From positions 1-32,575 of the forward strand of contig CALCOP010000144.1 in NCBI GenBank assembly GCA_937897365.1: a stretch of DNA of 32,575 nt, in the 5' to 3' direction. A program made the translations under genes and the position numbers. Positions 25,084 through 32,575 of this stretch are shown here, piece after piece. This DNA is from an uncultured euryarchaeote (GTDB lineage: Archaea; Thermoplasmatota; Poseidoniia; Poseidoniales; Poseidoniaceae). Each line of letters begins with the position of its first letter. Within the stretch, counting starts at the first letter, position 1. The notes below the pieces were generated by a model that ran no database searches, was not told the origin of the DNA, and saw nothing but the letters and a program-made list of their open reading frames with translations.

Positions 25084-25102
25084 TGACCCCCTACGGGGGT
25101 CA
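25084..25102. promoter_or_regulatory. 19-bp perfect palindrome upstream of the integrin-like/TSP3 gene
   Basis: TGACCCCC-TAC-GGGGGTCA has 8-bp arms and the same TAC centre as 19572-19590. It lies between two divergent gene starts, so it is not a terminator. It sits 52 nt before the ATG at 25155, close to the 45 nt seen for the other copy. Confidence 0.6.
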
Positions 25103-25154
25103 ATGGATGCAAACTTCAAGAAGCGTTTTCAATGAAGGCAACCGACAAGGGGGC

Positions 25155-28100
25155 ATGGCGGCGTCGGGCAGCAGACCTTTTCCAACAATTTCTTTGCTGC
25201 TCACTCTGTTATTTGTCGCCCATCTTTTCTCGCCGTTCATGCAGAATCCCTCGGATTCCGAATCAGAACTAAATGAAATTTTGATTCACTCTTCAAGTGA
25301 ATATGTGCCTCTCAGTGACGCATACAGCCATGACTTCGCAGGTACGAGTCTCGCTTTTGATGGATTGGATGATGCCACGGTTCGTGAAGAATCTGCGCTC
25401 GATATTTGGATGTCTGAGATGTTGGCTGTCTTACCGAATGAAACGATGGGGGTTCCAGATATTCAACTTCGCCATGATGAAGGCTTTGATGTATGTTGGA
25501 CAACATTGGAAGGGAATGTGTATGTTGGTTCGCTTGAAGGAGGAAATTCTTCCTATTCATCGGTCCAATCAAGTTGGAGTATGCATCTTGTCGATTCAGT
25601 AACTCCTTCCAGCCAAAGCATGCCACTTGTTGATTGCGCTCTTGCTGTAAATGAGGACGGACGCCAGTACGTTCTGTATGCAGACGGTCACAACATCAAA
25701 TCAGCACACATCGCTTATCCCAACTCTGTATTTTCTGAACTTTCATGGCAGAAAATCACGATTCGATACGATGTTCAGCCTACGGATATACAGATGGTTT
25801 TGCTTCCGAATCAACTCGAATATGCAGTATTTCGAGATGTGAATGGCTCTCTTTGGCAACTCAATTACAGCGGTAACATATGGTATGACAATCTGCTCGA
25901 TGTTGGGCCAATTGGTCATTCGATTGAACTTGCAATGGATGACAATGGTGTCGCACATATTCTCTACACTGCTGGTGAAGAAGTTCGTTTGATTCGTTAT
26001 GATGGCTCCAGTTACGATCGACGTGTTCTCGTCCGAGACTCAAATCTTGGTGTTCATCTTGGAATGGGATTAGACTCGAATGCCGTTGAACAAATTGCTA
26101 CTACTTCTGTCACTGATGACGGTACCGGAAATATGAACACCAATATTCAACTCCTTCGCAGTCTTTCAGGGCAAGACGAAGGACGCATAGATCCTGTACC
26201 TACGCATTCTGATGTGAACAGAGACTCTGCACAACAAACCTCTTCCCTTGATTTGGAAGAGGGTGTTTCTGTTATGGCAGACATCAACGGTGACGGTTTT
26301 GATGACTTTATTTTTACAGAACCTGAGTATTCAAACGGCAACCAAGAAACCGGTCGCGTTTCTGTTTCTTTTGGGTCGGTCAACGGTCTCTCTGACCTTG
26401 GTTTGCTCTCTTCATGTAACGGCTCTCAAGCCGGTCAGCGCTACGGTTCTGGCCTTGCGGTTGCGGATTACAACGGTGATGGATTGCATGATATCGCTCT
26501 TGGTTCACCTGGATGGAATTCCACTTTGAGCGAGGGAAGTGGAGATAATGGCCGAATCGAAATTCTCCTTGGAAATTCAACGACTGGATTCAGTTGCTCA
26601 AATCCGTGGTGGAACGTGACTGGAAATCCTGGTGAAGCACTTGGTTGGAAAATTGAAGCAATTGATGGGATGAACGGAGATGGATTTGCAGACCTGGCTG
26701 CTGTGGCCGCGAATCATTCGGTTGTCGTTGCCACGATTCCCAACGAAATTGTTCACAAAGGTAAGATTGCCATATACAAAGGAACAGCCTCCTCTATGGA
26801 ACATGTTCGCAACATTACTCAAACCCAAGAATCGACTTTACTCGGTCGCTCATTGAGCGGATCAGGTGATCTGAACGGTGACGGATTTGATGATTTACTT
26901 GTTTCGAATGCTGCAAGTTTTGATTCATTCAGTGGCTTTCCTTCAATCGAAATATTCTTTGGCACTTCTTTTGGTTTCAACGGAACTGCAGACCAAAAAA
27001 TTCTCTCTACTGTTCAAGGCAAGATGTTCGGTCATACCATCGACTTCATCGGTGATATCAACTCTGATGGTTTTGACGATATGATGTTTTCAGAAGTGTA
27101 TAACGGAACCGGCGGCTATCAAGCCGGAAAGGTTTGGATGTATCATGGGTCCGCTTCTGGAATTCATTCTGCTGTCCCTAACTGGACAAAGCTGGGTGAT
27201 TCAAGCAATGCATTGCTTGGAAGGATGTTTATGGGTGCTGGAGACGTCAACGAAGACGGATACGACGATATTCTGCTCATGGAACAGGGCGCTACTCGTA
27301 ACGGTAAGGTCGATTTGATTCTTGGTTCTGCAAGCGGCCTAAGTACTGAATCGGAATTGCTCGCAACGGGTGCATCTCAACAATATCGAGGTTTAGCGAT
27401 GGCAACTCTTGGAGATGTTGATGGCGACGGATTAAACGAGATTTGCCTCAGCTCTCGGCAAACAGTTTCCAGCTCGTCATTCAGAGTTGTTTATGACTTC
27501 TATTCTGAACGGGATTGGGAATCAACCACGTTTACTTTCGATACGGATGAACTTGAATTCCTCGATGTTTCCACATCAAGTCGTGGTGAAGCAAGCATGC
27601 TCTTATCGTTCCAAAACTGGGAGTCACTCCATTTCGTTGAACATGTCGACGATGGAACTGCAACCGGTATTTGGGCAGATAATGTTCTTTCAAACGCTCT
27701 TCTTAATTCGACGAACTTCGCTTTCGCAGGAACCAGTTCCGGTCGGCCAATCGTTCTTTCAACGGATGGCGGTCACGCTCTCAAGATGCAGACGACTACG
27801 AGTTATACTGCGGTTGAGCAAAGCATCTTGACGTCCGGTACCATGGGCGCATTGCTTGGTTCTGCTCTTGATTCCGATGGTCATCAGCACCTTGCTCACG
27901 CCACCTCTGCAGTTGGTGGCTACCAAATATTTGCCTCCATAGAAGACGATTCAGGCTGGTCCACCTCTCAAGTCGCTACGAATCTTGATCTTGCAGACCC
28001 GCTGGTTGTTCTAACCGACCAAAGCGATGACACACATATTCTCTACCGTGACTCAACCGATAATCAACTGATAGTTTCGCATTATGATGGCAGTTGGACT

Positions 28101-31100
28101 GCTTCAATGATTGGTTCTCAAGGAGAAGTAGTTTCCAGTGATTTCCCAGCAATGCTTCTTCCGAGTGGTGAAATTATTACGGCCCTGATTTCAGATGACG
28201 GCACAAATCATAACCTCAGCGTTTGGATATACGATGGTACCAGTGTGGAATCAAGTACGGTTACTGGCCTTACTGACCTTTCTTCAAGCATTAAAATCGC
28301 TATGACGGATGATGATACTATTTTGCTTGCAACGCTGACATCAACCGGTGTATTGAATCTCTATGAACGCCAACTCAACCAATCTACTTGGGCTGAGAAC
28401 TCTGTGTGGAATGCGACCACTCTCACCCAACCAAACGGTGGAATCAATACCTTCAATCTCGATCTTACCGGTGGTTCTCATCCTGCCATGGCTGTTCGAG
28501 CTGATTCGACCAGCGATGTGCTTTATGTTCGTAACAGTTCGCTTGATTGGCATTCGTTTGGAACTCAACCTGCTTCGACCATTGATGGTGCATGGGACCT
28601 TTCTTCTGAAGACGGAACATACATCTTGATGACCAGTGTTGGCACAAACAACCTTCTAACTTGGAACAGTCTCAATACGCTCACAAGTTCCCCAACTCAA
28701 AGTTCTCCTGAGTATTTCTGGAGCACTCTTTCATTTGGAGATGTTACGGCTACTGGCTCAGTTGGTCTTTACACAGACTCAAACGAAACGCTCCATCTCG
28801 CTATACAGGACAGCGTTCTTTGGGACGTCGAAGTGTTGCGATTGTATCCTGATGCAGATAGAGACCTTGTTTTCGATCTTGTAGACGATTTGCCTCTGCT
28901 TGGAAATCAGTGGGCTGACAGCGATGGTGACGGCTATGGAGATAATGCCTTAGGGCCTTTGTACGACGCTTGTGAGACGACCAATGCAAATTCGTCATAC
29001 TACACATACGGATGTCTTGATTATGATAACGATGGATATGCGGATATTGATGATGCTTGTAATGACGACCCTGGAGAGTCTTGGATTGACCGTAAGGGAT
29101 GCGATGACTACGACCAGGACGGCTGGTCAAATAACAAATTCAATTACCTTGACGGTGATGTTTTCATCTTTAACTGGAAACTCGCCTTAGACAGTGACGG
29201 CGATGGATACGGGGATAATTCTGGTCGAGATTGCTGTATCACTGAATACGATTCAACTCAGCCGGATGGTGACTTGTTCCCGTTCAATCCATCGCAATAC
29301 AAAGATCAAGATGGCGATGGTTGGGGTGATAATTCTTCAGATCTGGTTCAAGGTGATAATTGTAAGTTTGATTGGGGTGCTTCTTGGCGAGACCGTAACG
29401 GTTGTCTTGATTCAGATTTAGATGGTTCTTCCGACCCTGGAAATTATGCAGGGATTCCATGGACGATTGAAGACGGAGCCGATGCTTGGCCGTTTGATAG
29501 TACACAGTGGGCTGATTCAGATGGCGACGGGTATGGCGATAACAGTTCACAAGGTGCGACCAATCCCGATAGTTATCCTGACAATATTGCTGCTGCTGAA
29601 GATAACGATTCAGATGGATATCCTGACCGATGGACGCAGTATTACAATCTTTCAGATAACATCACAAGTAACGATGGCGATGGTTTGATTCTTGATGCTT
29701 GCCCAGGTGTATTTGGCAATTCGACCAATCCTTATCCAGGATGTCCCGACACAGACGGCGATGGATGGATGAACTCTGAAGACGCATTCCCACTCGAAGC
29801 AACTCAATGGCTCGATTTCGATGAAGATGGATTTGGTGATAACCCAGCGGGATATCAAGCCGATGAATGTCCAACCGTTGCAGGTGTTCTCGAAGGAACT
29901 AGCCCTACCGAAGGTGGTACTGGAATTGGTTGCCGATTTATTGACGATTCAGACGATGATGGAGATTTTGTATCAAATGCCGAAGATACGTGTCCCAACA
30001 CTGATGCGGGTTTATCGGTAAACCAATTTGGTTGTGCTGACAACCAACTTGATGATGACAGCGATTTGGTTTACAATGACCTCGACCTTTGTCCACAAAC
30101 TCCGATGGGAGTTGTTGTTGATGCAAGTGGGTGCAGTGATGAACAACTTCTCACCGATGATGATTTTGATGGAGTGAGCGGTCCTTCAGACCTTTGCCCT
30201 GACACACTTTATGACCAGCGAAACGAAGTCGATGAGAATGGCTGTTCAGAATCACAGCGCGATACTGATGGTGATGGTGTAAAAGATGACGTGGATGTTT
30301 GCCCCGATACCCCTCAGGGTTATCCTGTTCTGGTCAACGGCTGCACTGATGATTCTGCCTTTGAACAAGATTTTGATGGAGACGGATATTCAGGTGAATA
30401 CACCTACACGCTCAATCAGACCAGTGGTTTGCGTGAAAACCAATCCGGTGATGCCTTCCCTACGAACAGTTCACAGTGGTTTGACCGAGATGGAGATGGC
30501 TATGGTGACAATTCAAACGGAACATTCTTTGATTTCTGTCCGAACGAATTTGGAACATCTTCTCTCGAGAATATCCTCGGATGTTTGGATGATGGTGACG
30601 GATATGCTGATTTTACAGAGCCTCCATATCTTGCAGGTGATGCAACGCAATGGTTTGATGATGACTACGATGGTTTTGGAGACAATCCAAACGGAACATC
30701 TCCAGACTTGTGTTTGGATACACCACCAAGTTTGGCATCTCAAGTTGATGAAAATGGTTGTATTCTTTCCCAACTGGATTCAGATGATGACGGAGTGATG
30801 GATAATCTCGACCAGTGCCCGAGTGAACCAAAAGGAGAAGATGGTTATGCTGACGGCTGCCCACTAAGAAATTCAAATTCCGATGACGGAGCATCTTCCG
30901 GATTGGGGACCTCGACAATTGTGATTTCAGTGATTGCAGGAATTATCGTTTTCCTTGCGATTGCAGTCATTTTGATACGACGACAAAACGATGATTTTGA
31001 TTATGATGACGATGATGAAGATGAAGATTGGGATGATGATGAAGATGAACCTCTTCCATTTAGAAGCAGTAGCAGTGCGCAAGCATCTCCACCATCCAGA

Positions 31101-31496
31101 GGACCTACAAGTGGTCCGAAGGGCGGACCTGGTCCTTCTCGAGGTGCTCCGAAAGGACCACAAGGGCGAGGGCCAAGTTCCTCACCGGCGCAAACGAAAC
31201 CACCTCGCAGTAAGGAATCTCCATCAAAACGTGCATCTACAAGACCTTCATTCGCTTTTGATCAACCATCGAAAGAGGAAGACGATGGAACAGCAAAGGT
31301 TCGAAAAGCGACGCTAAATATCGATTTATCAATCTTTGAAGATTGGCAGATAGAAGACCGCGAATCAGCTGCAGATTGGGTTCGAAGTTCCCTCGACGAT
31401 GGAGATGATGAGCGTTCTATTATGATGCAGTTGCAAGAAACAGGATGGACTGCGCCGCAATCTCGTGCTATATTCAATATGGGTCGGAGCCGTTAG
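25155..31496 (+). CDS. Giant integrin-like surface protein: seven FG-GAP repeats, TSP3 repeats, membrane anchor, helical tail
   Basis: About 2113 residues. The chosen ATG starts a clean signal peptide (FPTISLLLTLLFVAHLFSPF); an in-frame ATG at 25107 adds 16 polar residues. Near residues 370-775 are seven FG-GAP motifs: DINGDGFDDF, DYNGDGLHDI, GMNGDGFADL, DLNGDGFDDL, DINSDGFDDM, DVNEDGYDDI and DVDGDGLNEI. These fit a seven-bladed calcium-binding propeller like integrin alpha. Flanking regions also look propeller-like. About twenty TSP3-type DxDGDG motifs with paired cysteines follow (about 1230-1905). A membrane helix (IVISVIAGIIVFLAIAVILI) precedes an acidic Asp/Glu tract, a Pro/Gly/Ser linker and a terminal helical module (DWVRSSLDDGDDERSIMMQ). 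Adhesion or cell-cell contact is inferred. Confidence 0.82.
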   Translation: MAASGSRPFPTISLLLTLLFVAHLFSPFMQNPSDSESELNEILIHSSSEYVPLSDAYSHDFAGTSLAFDGLDDATVREESALDIWMSEMLAVLPNETMGVPDIQLRHDEGFDVCWTTLEGNVYVGSLEGGNSSYSSVQSSWSMHLVDSVTPSSQSMPLVDCALAVNEDGRQYVLYADGHNIKSAHIAYPNSVFSELSWQKITIRYDVQPTDIQMVLLPNQLEYAVFRDVNGSLWQLNYSGNIWYDNLLDVGPIGHSIELAMDDNGVAHILYTAGEEVRLIRYDGSSYDRRVLVRDSNLGVHLGMGLDSNAVEQIATTSVTDDGTGNMNTNIQLLRSLSGQDEGRIDPVPTHSDVNRDSAQQTSSLDLEEGVSVMADINGDGFDDFIFTEPEYSNGNQETGRVSVSFGSVNGLSDLGLLSSCNGSQAGQRYGSGLAVADYNGDGLHDIALGSPGWNSTLSEGSGDNGRIEILLGNSTTGFSCSNPWWNVTGNPGEALGWKIEAIDGMNGDGFADLAAVAANHSVVVATIPNEIVHKGKIAIYKGTASSMEHVRNITQTQESTLLGRSLSGSGDLNGDGFDDLLVSNAASFDSFSGFPSIEIFFGTSFGFNGTADQKILSTVQGKMFGHTIDFIGDINSDGFDDMMFSEVYNGTGGYQAGKVWMYHGSASGIHSAVPNWTKLGDSSNALLGRMFMGAGDVNEDGYDDILLMEQGATRNGKVDLILGSASGLSTESELLATGASQQYRGLAMATLGDVDGDGLNEICLSSRQTVSSSSFRVVYDFYSERDWESTTFTFDTDELEFLDVSTSSRGEASMLLSFQNWESLHFVEHVDDGTATGIWADNVLSNALLNSTNFAFAGTSSGRPIVLSTDGGHALKMQTTTSYTAVEQSILTSGTMGALLGSALDSDGHQHLAHATSAVGGYQIFASIEDDSGWSTSQVATNLDLADPLVVLTDQSDDTHILYRDSTDNQLIVSHYDGSWTASMIGSQGEVVSSDFPAMLLPSGEIITALISDDGTNHNLSVWIYDGTSVESSTVTGLTDLSSSIKIAMTDDDTILLATLTSTGVLNLYERQLNQSTWAENSVWNATTLTQPNGGINTFNLDLTGGSHPAMAVRADSTSDVLYVRNSSLDWHSFGTQPASTIDGAWDLSSEDGTYILMTSVGTNNLLTWNSLNTLTSSPTQSSPEYFWSTLSFGDVTATGSVGLYTDSNETLHLAIQDSVLWDVEVLRLYPDADRDLVFDLVDDLPLLGNQWADSDGDGYGDNALGPLYDACETTNANSSYYTYGCLDYDNDGYADIDDACNDDPGESWIDRKGCDDYDQDGWSNNKFNYLDGDVFIFNWKLALDSDGDGYGDNSGRDCCITEYDSTQPDGDLFPFNPSQYKDQDGDGWGDNSSDLVQGDNCKFDWGASWRDRNGCLDSDLDGSSDPGNYAGIPWTIEDGADAWPFDSTQWADSDGDGYGDNSSQGATNPDSYPDNIAAAEDNDSDGYPDRWTQYYNLSDNITSNDGDGLILDACPGVFGNSTNPYPGCPDTDGDGWMNSEDAFPLEATQWLDFDEDGFGDNPAGYQADECPTVAGVLEGTSPTEGGTGIGCRFIDDSDDDGDFVSNAEDTCPNTDAGLSVNQFGCADNQLDDDSDLVYNDLDLCPQTPMGVVVDASGCSDEQLLTDDDFDGVSGPSDLCPDTLYDQRNEVDENGCSESQRDTDGDGVKDDVDVCPDTPQGYPVLVNGCTDDSAFEQDFDGDGYSGEYTYTLNQTSGLRENQSGDAFPTNSSQWFDRDGDGYGDNSNGTFFDFCPNEFGTSSLENILGCLDDGDGYADFTEPPYLAGDATQWFDDDYDGFGDNPNGTSPDLCLDTPPSLASQVDENGCILSQLDSDDDGVMDNLDQCPSEPKGEDGYADGCPLRNSNSDDGASSGLGTSTIVISVIAGIIVFLAIAVILIRRQNDDFDYDDDDEDEDWDDDEDEPLPFRSSSSAQASPPSRGPTSGPKGGPGPSRGAPKGPQGRGPSSSPAQTKPPRSKESPSKRASTRPSFAFDQPSKEEDDGTAKVRKATLNIDLSIFEDWQIEDRESAADWVRSSLDDGDDERSIMMQLQETGWTAPQSRAIFNMGRSR
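26275..27460 (+). repeat. Seven FG-GAP coding repeats
   Basis: Seven coding blocks of mostly about 170-210 bp each encode one D.NGDG.DD calcium loop followed by a hydrophobic strand and a Gly-rich turn. The even spacing supports one closed seven-bladed propeller. Confidence 0.75.
28848..30870 (+). repeat. Coding TSP3 repeats of the giant protein
   Basis: About twenty imperfect DxDxDG-encoding motifs. The first part uses the long unit with D.DGDGYGDN and DR.GC steps shared with the gene at 19636. The middle part (around 29950-30350) changes to a shorter, classical TSP3 unit with DLCP/DVCP steps. Confidence 0.7.
31018..31050 (+). repeat. GAT/GAA-rich tract coding an acidic run
   Basis: A low-complexity purine-rich stretch encodes almost only Asp, Glu and Trp just inside the membrane helix of the giant protein. 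The neighbouring codons also encode Asp/Glu, so the whole juxtamembrane region is strongly acidic. Confidence 0.6.
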
Positions 31497-31572
31497 ACAA
31501 ACAATGCGTTAGATAGTACGGAGCGATTAGTTACATCATACTCAATAACGGGATTCAATTGGACATCTAAAA

Positions 31573-31580
31573 GGGGGGAG
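31573..31580 (+). promoter_or_regulatory. Shine-Dalgarno of the Pro-Glu repeat protein gene
   Basis: GGGGGGAG lies 5 nt before the ATG at 31586 and fixes that start. Confidence 0.55.
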
Positions 31581-31585
31581 AAACT

Positions 31586-32575
<990 letters not shown>

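Overview
The window carries about twenty protein-coding genes, densely packed on both strands. I see no rRNA, tRNA, CRISPR array or insertion sequence. The gene style points to a marine planktonic archaeon, most likely a Marine Group II-type Thermoplasmatota (inference). The reasons are very large secreted proteins built from thrombospondin-type-3, FG-GAP, PKD-like and beta-helix repeats with a C-terminal membrane anchor, small zinc-ribbon and TerB-like membrane proteins, and AT-rich boxes placed about 25 nt before start codons as expected for leaderless archaeal transcripts. Several genes (GST, PPK2, thiamine pyrophosphokinase, Lnb-like protein) belong to families best known from bacteria. 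No gene-free stretch exceeds about 155 bases.

Layout. Positions 3-1129: the 3' end of GDP-mannose 4,6-dehydratase, followed by a coupled glutathione S-transferase-like gene. Positions 1150-5600: a secreted protein with a sortase-like C-terminus, a multi-pass membrane protein with a TerB-like tail, a DnaQ-family exonuclease, a zinc-ribbon membrane protein and a SnoaL-like protein. Positions 5636-9788: a TPR protein divergent from a winged-helix/STAND NTPase. Positions 9903-15620: a giant beta-helix/PKD surface protein, then polyphosphate kinase 2. Positions 15624-17774: two divergent glycosyltransferases. Positions 17829-24396: a run of co-directional genes for envelope proteins (BNR propeller, TSP3 repeat protein, Ig-like protein, Lnb/DUF4105-like protein). 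Positions 24376-25008: thiamine pyrophosphokinase, on the minus strand. Positions 25155-31496: a giant integrin-like FG-GAP/TSP3 protein. From 31586 to the window edge: an unrecognised protein with a proline-glutamate repeat.

Common theme (inference): much of the window builds or decorates the cell surface. GMD and two glycosyltransferases would supply glycans, and at least five anchored surface proteins carry probable calcium-binding or adhesive repeats.

The most unusual signals are these. A 19-bp perfect dyad occurs twice (19572-19590 and 25084-25102), each copy just ahead of one of the two TSP3 genes, and the two copies differ by one compensatory pair. The cytoplasmic tails of the surface proteins carry PPLP motifs, a WW-like tryptophan motif and a helical UBA-like module. 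An Lnb-like protein is encoded next to a protein with a lipobox-like signal peptide. Twice, a stop codon is fused into a Shine-Dalgarno sequence.
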